Under the pieces are notes generated by a model. It saw only the letters and a list, made by a program, of their open reading frames with translations. It searched no databases and had not been told where the DNA came from. Position numbers and translations under genes: made by a program. Positions 12,644 through 24,129 of a stretch of 64,000 nucleotides of DNA are shown here, one piece after another. Every line of letters begins with the position of its first letter. Position 1 is the stretch's first letter. This DNA is from Alentia gelatinosa (taxonomy: Eukaryota; Annelida; Polychaeta; Phyllodocida; Polynoidae), in contig OX465580.1 in NCBI GenBank assembly GCA_950022655.1, positions 4,697,122-4,761,121 on the forward strand. The letters are read 5' to 3'.

Positions 12644-12884
12644 GGTATCAAAATGATCCTCAAAGAAATCTCTACTTGATTGAACTGGGCTTTCATTTTG
12701 CTTCCATATGGAATTCTATGGAATCTTCACTCATATTCTAGAAGGTCAACATTTTTCCTAACTTTTAGCATGATTTCAGAGAAAATATGTCAAAAATGAA
12801 AACAGATAAATCACCTCAATAAATTCAAAATAAAATATATGACAATAAAGCCCATAATCTCTATTTTAATGTGGTTACCTACTA

Positions 12885-13070
12885 TATTTAAAACGTTAGA
12901 ATTCCGTCGAATCCGCTTGAAGTTGCTCCAGTAAATAGAGACAGAGTGAACCAGACCTAGGCATGGAGAGTGAGGGGCCACGAGAGTGAGATTCTCGTGC
13001 AGTTCTAAACTGTAAGCTGCTACTCATTTTTGTATTTCTATACACAGACATACGTTTTCTCATATGATTC
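12885..13070 (-). repeat. right arm of the long inverted repeat
   Basis: Reverse-complement partner of 5065-5260, with about 75-85% identity by eye. The match fades beyond about 13070, so the true outer end is unclear. From 13070 to 13880 I see no gene or repeat. Confidence 0.7.
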
Positions 13071-13879
13071 ATTTTGAGCCATGCCGAAATCTAAGTTTAG
13101 TACTGTAGTTTTCTGATCTAATTTTCTCGTGAGAACCCAAAGAGATCTCAACTTTCGCTTGTAGCCCTTTCAAAACTCCGCTGATTCCCCCCACCCACCA
13201 ACAGCCTAAGTATTTGGCCTAGTACCCTTTGTAAATCTGTATCTACTTCACAACCTTAACATTGTGGTCGTAAATGCGGTAGGGGGAACACACACTCACG
13301 CCAAGTCTTACCCTCATACTTCACAGTCTAAGTTATGAGAATCTTTGTATAGTAAGTCAAAAATAACTAGTTTTCAGTCCCCAATATGGTCGCGAGGCCT
13401 GTTAGTAATGATGAGTTATGGGCATGTGGGAGGTGCAGGGATGCCAGGATGTAGGATTTCCATTTTAGTCTCAAAGATATGAAAATTTCAAGAAATTGTA
13501 TGTTTTGAGAACAATATAGATTCCAGGTTCCCTAAAATCTAGATCTTATATAAACTGGTTCTGTAATCCTTCAAAATTCAGAATTCAGCTCTACCCAGAG
13601 CACACTCAGTTAGATGGCCTATGGATCCCTTCAAGGTCTATTGCCTCAAAACGTAAAAAGATTGGATCCTTTGATCAATTAACCAAAAAGAAGCTGAAAG
13701 AAAATAAACAAGTGTTGCCTGTTTAATAGGTAAATTTTTCTCTCTTCAAATACTAAAAGTTACAATGCAATCAAGGGAAATTAAAATGTATATCTATTCC
13801 TAGCCATTCTGTTCCGAAATAATATTATAATTGCTTCATTATCATAAGGGTTCTAAATTTCCGACTTTTTCCTCAGTCC

Positions 13880-14625
13880 CGACTTGCATCCCTGCAATAG
13901 GATGCAGGGACTGGAGCCAGTATCCAAGTGAGGAGGGTAGCCATAGGATGCAGGGACTGGAGCCAGTATCCAAGTGAGGAGGGTAGCCATAGGATGCAGG
14001 GACTGGAGCCAGTCTATATCCCAGTGAGGAGGGTAGCCATAGGATGCAGGGACTGGAGCCAGTCCTGTATCTCAGCGAGGAGGGTAGACATAGGATGCAG
14101 GGACTGGAGCCAGTATCCAAGTGAGGAGGGTAGCCATAGGATGCAGGGACTGGAGCCAGTCTATCCCAGTGAGGAGGGTAGCCATAGGATGCAGGGACTG
14201 GAGCCAGTCTATCCCAGTGAGGAGGGTAGCCATAGGATGCAGGGACTGGAGCCAGTCTATCCCAGTGAGGAGGGTAGCCATAGGATGCAGGGACTGGAGC
14301 CAGTCCTGTATCCCAGTGAGGAGGGCAGCCATAGGATGCAGGGACTGGAGCTAGTCCTGTATCCCAGCGAGGAGGGTAGCCATAGGATGCAGGGATTGGA
14401 GCCAGTGTCCTGTATCCCAGAGAGGAGGGTAGCCATAGGATGCAGGGACTGGAGCCAGTCCTGTATCCCAGCGAGGAGGGTAGCCATAGGATGCAGGGAC
14501 TGGAGCCAGTCTATCACAGTGAGGAGGGTAGCCATAGGATGCAGGGACTGGAGCCAGTCCTGTATCCCAGTGAGGAGGGTAGCCATAGGATGCATGGACT
14601 GGAGCCAGTCTATACCACCTGCTGC
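13880..14625. repeat. 48-bp minisatellite, about 15 copies
   Basis: The unit is GGATGCAGGGACTGGAGCCA plus GTCTATCCCAGTGAGGAGGG and TAGCCATA. Length variants come from the CTGTATCCC segment. Units stay open in several frames on both strands, giving ORFs up to 237 aa with RRVAIGCRDWSQ-type repeats, but the frame changes with unit length and there is no flanking gene structure. Confidence 0.93.
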
Positions 14626-14639
14626 TAGGGGTGAAGTAT

Positions 14640-15456
14640 GAACACTGAGGAAGGGAATATAGGTATGTTTTTATATACCTGGGTGCGAACAATCATTTCA
14701 TGTGACACCGATTTTACCGACTACCAGTGATATGCAGAGATGTCAGTTTTCCACTTTTCCGTGGAAATCCACTTTTCCATATTCAGTATATGTAATTTTT
14801 TTTCCTTACATCAAACAAAGAACACCCAACAGACTCCATGCCATGACCGACAGGGACATTTTATCCATGTTTTCCCGGTCTCTCAGTGGCAGAAAAATCC
14901 AGATGAAAAATATTTCCACTTTTTTCTCTGACTCCAACTGACATCCCTGGATATGTGAGTTCATGAAAATGTAACACGTACTATCTCGTGAACGACCAGA
15001 GTGAGACTCGTTAATCAGTCGGGATGGGTGGGGGGGGGGGGGCTGATAACGACCATAGCGGGACCAGCTGGGCGCATTAACCCACAACTGCGCATCAACA
15101 CAGCATCGGGCGCGCATCAACACGTTGGGGTGAAAGACATAAAACCAGCATTACTGCAGACAGTAGCCGAATTAACGGCCTTTATACAGAAAAACGATCA
15201 GGCTGAATTTAAACTGCTTAATAGTGAGGGAACTTTAGAAGCACACCAAATAACGTGTAGACTACGTAGAATGAGCAATATTAAGCTAATAAAAAGTAGA
15301 AAAACTTGAATTAAACATGTAAGCCTACATTGCAGATCTCCAATCTGAACGAGGCTAATGGGCGGTGACACCATCAAGACGTCCACAGTTATACATCATA
15401 CATATACCCACTAGAACTTATTTAATCAACTTAGATAATTTAGTCATTTTTATTAA
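14640..15456. other. no gene seen; one G-run
   Basis: An unremarkable stretch with a G-run at about 15029-15042. The overlapping short ORFs on both strands show no recognisable domain. Confidence 0.4.
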
Positions 15457-15460
15457 TTAA

Positions 15461-15839
15461 CCCTTTAACAGCAGGAAAATGCCTCCAGGCATTCCCCTGG
15501 CTACGGCAGGAAGATGCCTCCAGGCATTCCCCTGGTTACGGCAGGAAGATGCCCCCAGGCATCTTTTAGGCATCAGTGACACTTTTATACAAAATTCAAT
15601 AGATAAAAAGATAAGTGTTTGATTTAAAAGAAATTTTTAGAATGTATAAGGGCCGTATTGACCTTTGATTTGGTATAATAAAATATGTTCAGTCACCAAG
15701 GTAAATTACTTAAATCACATGACACATCACATGACATTGCTATTTCCCAAAATAGGTGCCTGCCATAGCAGGGTCGTTTGGGCAGGCAATGCATGCCATG
15801 TAATGGTGAACAGAGAAAATGGGTGCTGCAGGGAAAGGG
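15461..15839. mobile_element. piggyBac-like MITE, 379 bp
   Basis: Flanked on both sides by TTAA (15457-15460 and 15840-15843). The termini are CCCTTTAACAGCAGG and its rough inverse CTGCAGGGAAAGGG. The left part holds three copies of a palindromic word, ATGCCTCCAGGCAT, about 30 bp apart. A TTAA target and CCC/GGG ends are the piggyBac hallmark. A relative with TTAA flanks lies at 51544-51913. Confidence 0.8.
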
Positions 15840-15843
15840 TTAA

Positions 15844-16880
15844 TAAAGTATAGATTTAGGTAAGAAATTGAGTTAAGTTTACTGTCATAGAATAGACCCC
15901 AGAAAGGAGAATACAACCCATTTTATTCCGTCCTGATACGAATTACAGGACGGGAGATGGAGAATAAAGTAGTTCACACCACTTAGGGTTTTCCTGCAAT
16001 AAAAACACGTACAGGGAATTAAACAAAGCAGTGATTCGCAATGCCAAACCTCACGGGTATTCAGAAAAATTACGATCATAGTAAAAATACAAAATTTCAC
16101 TTTTCAAACGCGATTTTGAGGCACTTGCGATCGTCGGAGAGTGCGATTTTCGGAATCCTGAGGTCGAAATTGACTAAAGTTAAACCGAGGTCATTTACAC
16201 TCACGCCAACATGCAGTACCCAAATACTGCTCCAAATACACCATACTACACAAATAGCCAATACTGCCAGCTATAGGGGGAATTCACCCAATATTACTAC
16301 CGATGACCAAGCAATCATCAGGCGAGGCCCACAAAACGTCAGGCAATCACCCAGACTTATCATCATTACAGGGTCGAGATCCACTTAAGTGGGTTCGGGG
16401 CAACTTAAGTGGGTTGTAGCCCTGGAAAGTGCGATCCAAAATCCCCCAGAAAAAATTTCAGAGCTCTGGGGCCAACATTTAGACTAGTTAGCATAGAAAT
16501 CCTATAGTGAGCGTATTCTGGTCAAGCGAGGGCAAACTAAGTGGGTACGCTCAAATCTCCATAGGAATAGCATTGACAATGGTGAGTCTATGGGAAAACT
16601 TAGGTACACTCTAACTTCCTTAATATTGGTCCGATTTAAACGCTGTACGACCAAAATTACGGGAAGAATTACGGGCAACACTATAAAAATACAAAACAAC
16701 ACGTAGAGCCAATATAAAACGTCACAAGACAACAAAAACAGGTAAAAACCAGCTAAATACGTATAATAGTGCCAGTTACCTTAACGCAAGCATCACAGCA
16801 CAGCTCATGGATGAACTGAACAGAGTTATAGAGACAGTATGAGATTAAGATCCATTTTCAAAGAAGGTATAGGGAAACCT
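15844..16880. other. no gene seen
   Basis: AT-rich to mixed sequence with a short direct repeat, CTTAAGTGGGTTCGGGGCAA / CTTAAGTGGGTTGTAGCCC, near 16385-16420. ORFs are short and unrelated to known domains as far as I can tell. Confidence 0.4.
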
Positions 16881-17099
16881 ACCCAGGCAACAGTCAGTGC
16901 CCACGGGGATTTTCGGTCACAAACCCTAGGAGAACTCTTAAGGCGCAGTGCGGAATCTGCTTTTAATCTGGGCACAAAAATAAAGTCAAGCATGTTATAC
17001 TTATTCTACAAAAAAGTAACGCTTACCCCTCACACTCAGTGTAGATAACACAGTGCGAAATCTAGAGCATCCAGACAGTGAGAGTAAGGGTGGTTTTGA

Positions 17100-18130
17100 A
17101 TAATTCAGAGGGCTAAATTTCTTCAGATTTACGACCACGGTGACCGGGGGACCGTGCTGAGGTACACCTTTTTGCTGGCAGAGCAACATTACCAGGCTTT
17201 ACACCAGGGGAAGCCTCTGGGACCCCTTGTACCACCACGGATGGGGCTGGGCCAGGAGTGGATAGAATGCTTGTACTCTCACTACTGTCCATATTTCTAA
17301 GACACTCCCCATCAGTCAGCAGTTCATACGAGCCATGCCGGTCAATCACACTTGTTTTCTTCGCAGCACCTCGAGTTGGGTGTGAACCGTGACGGAAGCG
17401 TTTAGTTATAATAGGCGAAACAGTTGACCGCGGACAATCAACCGGCAAGACCGGGGTCTCAAACCGGATTACCTGCTTGAGGCGTGCGTCAGGTGTATCC
17501 TAGTGGATACACCTGAAGGCAGTGCGGAATCTAGACAATCAGGCGGGGGAAGGGAGAAGAATTGAACCCTGCCTCTGGAGTTTCTAACCAGCTAGCGTCA
17601 GAGGTGGATACGTTAGTATCCTTCATAGACCATTCAGTCCCAGAGCACGCCTGGGCTTAGGGATCTGAGGGCGAGACATGAGCCTCTAAAGTTCTGTCTG
17701 GCGGACCAGACGAAGCCGGAGCTTTACCGGACAAATCCCAAGCATATCTTTGGAAACAACCTCCATACCAGTTACGCTCTTGTGCAAACGACCTACACGG
17801 CCGTTAGCTAGCGCAGGGGACCAGGGACCATACAACTGACTCACCTCACCAACAATAGGTACTAAATAAAAATATGACCACTTCAGCAGATATAGAACGT
17901 AACTGAACTAAATGATCTCCACATACATCAATGATACGATAATGACCTTCATCCAAGCATCATGCCATAATTTCATCCAAAGCCATCTGACTACGTCCAG
18001 CCCTGGCCCCACCCGCAGGTTGAATACTAGAGGTGAATGTATGCCTGCTAGTCAGATGCTTAGTTACTTCATTAAATGAAACCAATACACATTGAGGGAA
18101 GTTAGACCTGTAGACGTTCTACACATCCAC
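17100..18130 (-). pseudogene. decayed coding-like region, probable retroelement relic
   Basis: On the minus strand, GC-richer patches keep stretches of sensible protein broken by stops and frame changes: SSIQPAGGARAGRSQMALDE then a stop near 17960, YGPWSPALANGRVGRLHKSV near 17800, and a 111-aa open stretch at 17113-17448 containing KKTSVIDRHGSYELLTDGE. The order on one strand suggests one decayed gene or gag/ORF1-like protein. I do not recognise the family, and no LTRs could be paired. Base composition differs from the AT-rich flanks. Confidence 0.25.
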
Positions 18131-18299
18131 ATCTACTAGCAGCACTATCTACAGCACTGAGCAAGCAGACAGCACAATTCAAGCATAATCATTAATTAGA
18201 TTCTTAATAATAATCTAACAGCATTGCAAGCAGTCCTAAAAGCACCCTTGAATAATTTAGAAAAACAAGTAGCAGTAAGCTATTAATTAGAGAATAATC

Positions 18300-18460
18300 A
18301 AAAAGGAACGATATACCTTTACAAAATGAAGCATATTGTAATGTATTACACTGTAATGATCTCCTGTAATGTATTATGATGTAAGGACCTTCTGTAATGT
18401 ATTATGGTGTAAGGATCTCCTGTAATGTACCGTATCATGTAACAAAATGATACGTGTGTA
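18300..18460. repeat. short tandem repeat of TGTAATGTATTAYRRTGTAA
   Basis: Three to four diverged units of about 35 bp (TGTAATGTATTATGGTGTAA, GGATCTCC) lie head to tail in AT-rich DNA. Confidence 0.7.
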
Positions 18461-18770
18461 AGATGTAATGTATCGAACCCAATAAGCAAAATAGCATGGT
18501 ATTAAATGTGAGACATAATAAATTGAATCCTATGTAAATCAAACGAATGTAAATTGGCCTAATTTACCTGGAGAAACTGGAGAAAGTCTAGAGAAACTGG
18601 ACAAAACACCAAACTTGCTCAATGTAGCATTAAAATTAGTCCTAAGAAACCAATTTGTAACTAATAATTGACAATATTTAAAAACCACCAGGTTGCGCTA
18701 ATGTGAATTGTAAGATATGCTTTCCAAATAGCATCTGTACATAGCAACAGTAGATGTGTTTTTAAACCAG

Positions 18771-19020
18771 CAGCTACGCTATGATACCTAGAGGCATTAT
18801 TTTCGAAATTCAAATAATTGTTATTTTCTTACTGAAATAATGTGAATATTCTCATAATATTTTCCAGCGTACGTAAAACTATATCATAGTTGATATCCTT
18901 ACTATTGTACAACATCCTAATCATCTTGTATCACTATGGAGGTTTGATAAGATGATATTTCTGGAGATATTGTGAAAAGTGCCAGGCACCACAGGGGTGA
19001 AAGTGCAACCACAGCAGCTT
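18771..19020 (+). mobile_element. truncated relative of the 51.5-kb piggyBac-like MITE
   Basis: From CAGCTACGCTATGATACCTA onward the sequence tracks 51554-51860 (shared GTAAAACTATATCA, a GATATC/CATTACTAT block, TATTGTGAAAAGTRCCAG). The left TIR and the TTAA are missing, so the copy is old and truncated. Confidence 0.6.
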
Positions 19021-19039
19021 AATACAGGTGTTGCCGTTC

Positions 19040-22000
19040 AGCGCCGCCTAACGGTCAACTGTCCAGTTACGCGGCCGCTCGGACAAACACCGCGAGTCCG
19101 GCAGCATTCATATAGAGACACACAGCAATCACACCTAAAGTGTGAACGGTGGGTGTGATAACAGGAGGGATGTTTTTTGAGAGATTAAATTGCTAGAGCA
19201 AACTAAGGTATTGTATCAACGAGTCTGAGCTGTCTAAACTTTACGGTTGGAAATTATCTTGGTTTTAACTTGGAGAAAGATAAGCATATTTTAGCCAGGC
19301 CTGCCAGTGTATTATTGTGCATACAATTTGGGCATACCTGTGTTATCTAAGCTATATCTAAAGTATCATTGAGTTGATATACATGTATGACATACCAAAG
19401 TGGAGCTGGAATACCGTAGAATACAGTGCAATCACTTTTCTCTCTATGGAAATGATGTACATTGGTATTATAAATGTATTACTTTCCTACATTCAGTGAT
19501 CCAATGCTAAAGTATACGTTGCCATGGGTATGTTTGGCTGCAAGCATTGCGTAACCACGTAACGTGCGACACCGGCCTATGGAAAAAGGCCTATTCAGGG
19601 TGGGTATTCGGTGATGTGCAGAGTAGTGAAAGGACTAAACCATCAGAAGTAATCAAATAACCACAAAAGTCGACTTTAAAGCCAATTAGAACCTGTAAAA
19701 CAAACCTATTAAAGTATTACTAATAATATGCCAAAAGACCTGAAAATTATTCCAGTATGGGAAAGTTCCGTCTATATTACACTAAAGAAATATTAAATCG
19801 AGTTCTTGAGACCTGAACCAATCATTCAAACCATTTAAACCATTTAAATCGCATAAAAACCAATAAAACCAATACCATCACCAATAGGATGGACATAAAC
19901 GTATCCTTAAGGTTTTACCGGGCAATATAACCTAAAAAAAACTCATGCGATCTTTCTGAAATTTACACGGAATGATCCTGTAATAGTCTAGAACACATAT
20001 CTAACATAAAATTCGGGACTCTTGGAGGGATAGAGTCATGGCTTGTTGATTACAACAACGTCTCACCAGTTGTCGTGACTAGCAAGCATCGGGTGTCACA
20101 TCCGAAGATGCGCGCGCTGTGGATATGGCACCAGAGACAATAGAAAGTCAGAATTGCTTGTGGACACTTCAAATGGTCGTGAAGCGTCCGAGTAGGTATT
20201 GAACTTTGAGTGTAGAATCTGAAGGACAGGCCAAACTTACAAAAGGAGAACCACCAACATGGGCAAAGGGAGAACTGTGATCAAGCGTTGACCCAGCGCA
20301 ACGAGGTTGAGTGGTAATTACAGTCTGTGCACCCCTTAAAGAACGACCAGGAGAAGGTATCCGAACAGATTTACCCTTCTGAGGCACTGGAAAACGACCA
20401 GTCATTGCCAGGAATCATAGTGGAATCGGTTGATAGTGAGTCACTCGTGAGTCATATTCATAAAAACCATAATGCCATGTGAAACAAACAACAATCAAAG
20501 ATACTCAAACCATGAAGACATGTGAAATAACTTATAAATGGGTTCTCCACCAGTGTTCTGGTAGTGATTGTTAATTAAGTTCATTAGTTATATAATATAC
20601 TTTAGGGGAGAGGACTGGTGGTAAGTAAACCTTACATGGGGACGTTCAGAGGTCTGGTGTGAAGTACTGAAACTTTATTAAACTTTATGTAACATCTAAC
20701 GCCACCTTGCGGCTATTGAGAGAATAACTGAATTAGTCTCAGATGATAATTACGGCACGTGGTGGCCAAGAAGTTAATTACAGAAGTAGCTTAATTAACT
20801 TAGAACTGCAGTGTCGACACCTAGCGGTGAACGCCATAGAAACGGACTGGGATTCGCCTTATTCGTTCTAGGAGAACTGACTAATGAATGACCGTCATTA
20901 ATTAATTACGTTCATTTGTGAATCATAATCAATATACTAACGTATAAGTGCGGAAGAGATGGATATTACGCCTATCTCCATAGTCCGTAATAATGTTATG
21001 ATAACATATGTATTCATTATAAATATTAATTAAGATATTATAATTACGTAATGTGGGGGAGGTAGAGACAACTCTGGGCAGTGTGTTAGCAAGGCTACCA
21101 GAATCTATTAACCCCTCACTAACAGCGAGGATACACTAATGGGATCTTTAATTAAGTTATTAACTAATTAGTATCAATCATAAATGATTCTTAGATACTA
21201 CTAGTTTTGTGTCTTGTATTTCATGGATGAGAACAAAGATTGAAGTAAGTGTTGATTCTTTAATAAATCATATCAAACGTTTCACAATCATTTCATGGCA
21301 TGATAATAATGGCAGTTACATATAATGAATGTTTGGCCAATTGCCAGGTTGCATACTCAAGGATTGTAGAGTAGTTCAATATAATCATACAGCATAACTC
21401 ACCAAGTTTAGAGTGTCCGGAGTGAACTCACAAGATTCCAATATTCTCTTAATAAACACAGATCCGTTTTGATGGAAGTTGGAGAGAATGATATGCAAGT
21501 CCATTCACTTTAATAAAGTGAAGTAAGTCAAAGAATGAACCGTTGTGGTCCATGTGATTCCTATTAAGTCCAATTCAGAATAGGTGTCCTTGGAGAGTCC
21601 CGATCCAAGTCACCTTCCACACTCCAGAAGTCATAAGGCAAGTTGCCTCAGCTAATCTTACTCAAATGATATTCACTACTGTAATCGCGTACCTTGCCGA
21701 TTCCGGTGCCGCGCAAGACACGTCCTTACAGTAGGAGATGGTATTGGAGACTGACGATACGGTCAGCTCGAGAGCAGATCGAAAATGAGCTTTTTCTAAA
21801 GGATCATGGGAAATTTGGATTAGATCTCGTTTAATTTCACACGAGTCCGAGACACGCGTGGTTATGTTAATGCTCAGAGATACTAGGTGTTGGCCTGTAT
21901 CCTGTATTTTCCTACCACTCTGTTAGAGGACTCAGAGGGCGGCTTGTTCCCCCACACCAAACCTGGACGCTGAGTCCCACTGTATACCACTTCTGATACT

Positions 22001-22230
22001 AATTGAATAAATGGTCACAAATATCTAGTCAAAGTTAGCCACAGTGCTTCCTTTGTTACATGAGAAATTAGAAAATAATTCATCAATATACATGAAACTT
22101 CCACAGAGTTTAGGTATAGCATCATATTTAAAATGTTTATGCAAATGGAAAATGATATCGAGTATCACATGTTATATCACATGATCACATCATCAAATTA
22201 CCATAATGGGCCTGTGGATACCCGTTCCCT
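19040..22230. other. mostly featureless DNA with one coding-like patch
   Basis: About 3.2 kb in which I can support no gene. A minus-strand open stretch at 20169-20405 (starting MTGRFPVPQKGKSVRIPSPG) resembles the style of the 17-18 kb relic and may belong to it. TGTGGGGGA words at 21054 (plus) and 21953 (minus) were considered as LTR ends but share no further sequence. Confidence 0.35.
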
Positions 22231-22284
22231 AGCACTATATAGGTACTAATACCCGACCCCTATATACATGACTGTGTAGGAGCC

Positions 22285-22860
22285 CGCCGTGAATGGGTTA
22301 AAGGGGGGTGTCCACCACAGACCTGACACACTCCGACAAGCCTTATGACAAGCCATCCGACACAACATTTTTGAGTTTTTGCAGTAGCAGTGGACACCAA
22401 GTCCCGACGCAGCCTTGTGACATACTCTGACATGGCTATGACACAGCACTCTTGTCTTAGCCATGTCATAGCCCTTCTGACACAATATAAAGCCTGATGC
22501 CCATCTACCGATTCAGGGTTGAGCGATTAGTTCCCAAATCGTATAGGAGTCGGTCGACTTGTCGCAGGCAAATTACGTAACTCTTCGCTCTACCGGCGGA
22601 CATTGAGAAGATGGGGTGGTGGATATTAGTCCTAAGCAAATCGGTCTACTAATCGGTGGCTCACCCTTGCCTAGCTGTCCTACATCTACCAACTACGGCC
22701 GACTCCGTTAGGATGCCTTTGGTGAGACAAATTACCATCCGTTGGTCGCCGACAAAGGTACATGAATGTTCCGGAATCGGTAGATGGGCATTGGGCTTAA
22801 CATGTTTGAAAGATCATAGAGGCCAGTTTGTGTCAGAGTGTGTCAGGAGCATTCTGTTCT
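22285..22860. mobile_element. non-autonomous element rich in TGTCATA/GACAAG words
   Basis: It begins near AAAGGGGGGTGTCCACCAC. Inside, CCGACAAGCC, CCTTATGACAAGCC, TGACATGGCTATGACAC and related words occur in both orientations. An AACATGTTTGA core at about 22800 echoes the central palindromes of two other elements here. The right end and target duplication are not resolved. The small minus-strand ORFs are incidental. Confidence 0.4.
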
Positions 22861-22944
22861 ATGTGTACGCTATGTACACACACACCCCACACACACATGC
22901 ACCTCCATAAATCTTTTGTAATATCATATAAACTCTTTAAAATT

Positions 22945-23370
22945 AAAGATTATGGCTGTAGGTGTTCTGGGGGGTTCCAGACAATTGGCAGATTTTGTGT
23001 GACTTTGGCTGGGGTTAACAGGCAGATTTCACTCATTTTCAGGAAATCATACATGGAAAACCAAGATTTTGAAAATATTCCCATCTCACCAATCCTTAAT
23101 AAACTATTTCATCAACGATTCCAACATAGTTCCTACATAGAATAGCAAAAGCGATGGCCCTAAGTGCGATAGGGGTTTCAACAATTGGCAGATTTGGGTC
23201 ACTTTGGTTGGGGTCAGGAGTCAGAATTCTTTCATTTTCAAGGGGTCCATATGGGAAATCAAGATTTTCAAATTATTTCCACCTCAACAGGCGTTAATAA
23301 ACTATTTCATCAACGATTCCAAGTATGTTCCTAAATAAAAGAGTTAAAATCATGGCCCGAGATGTGCTGG
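22945..23370. repeat. about 210-bp tandem duplication, two diverged copies
   Basis: Both halves contain CAATTGGCAGATTT, a CATGG/CATATGG 'AAAACCAAGATTTT' segment and AATAAACTATTTCATCAACG in the same order. No coding potential is seen. Confidence 0.7.
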
Positions 23371-24129
23371 TTTTCTTTGGGTGCACAGTACATTTTGTGT
23401 AAATTTTAAGTATTCAAAATATTTTGACTGTGAAATAATTATTAATTTTATAATTCCAACTAATATTGATCACCAAAACAGAATATAAGTATTTGATTAT
23501 TATATAAGTCATGTTTCAGGCATATATCAGCATGGGCATGGTGCTGCTAAATAGCTGGTTAGACAATAGACCCCTGCCGATTCCACCTGGTGGATAAGGT
23601 GTGATACTATAGGTGTGAAAGTGGCGCCATCTTACAGCTAATACGAGAACATGCAGCTAATTGAAGAACAATAGCGAGACGATCATATGTAGGCCACCGC
23701 AGCAGGGTTTCTAATCCAGGTCATCCAAGTCTGTGTTTGGATGACAGTCATGATTGAACACGATTGACAATCCCTCGCCAAAATTGTCCTTGGTGGAGGT
23801 CTCCGTCATCCACACTGTCCTCCAAAGAAGTTTTAAAATCTAGTTTTAAATATCTAGAGGGAACAGTTACATTTGTAATTTGTAAAGTAGTCCTAAATGG
23901 TTCACATCAATTGAGTCATAGCCCATACACATACTGATTCTAATTTCTTTTCAGGTTGCACATGGCCACATCCCATATGACTGCTCACAAAGAAGAAAAA
24001 AGACAAACAATTGGTTTTTACACCAAGGACCAGGAATATGAAACAACAGTGAATTTTTGGCTTCATATCCCTTTGCAGTGACCATGAGGACTTGGAGCAT
24101 TGTTTGATGGGTCTCACAACTGCTGTAAA

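Noticed and set aside
13928..14641. 237-aa ORF made of RRVAIGCRDWSQ-type repeats
   Set aside because: It follows the 48-bp minisatellite. Several frames on both strands are equally open, unit length changes shift frame, and there is no promoter, splice or domain evidence.
15001..15309. 102-aa plus-strand ORF beginning MRLVNQSGWVGGGG
   Set aside because: It starts across a G-run, has no recognisable domain, and an equally long ORF overlaps on the other strand.
21054..21960. LTR pair suggested by TGTGGGGGA on plus (21054) and minus (21953)
   Set aside because: The ends are inverted relative to each other and share no sequence beyond about 9 bp; no primer-binding site or second LTR found.
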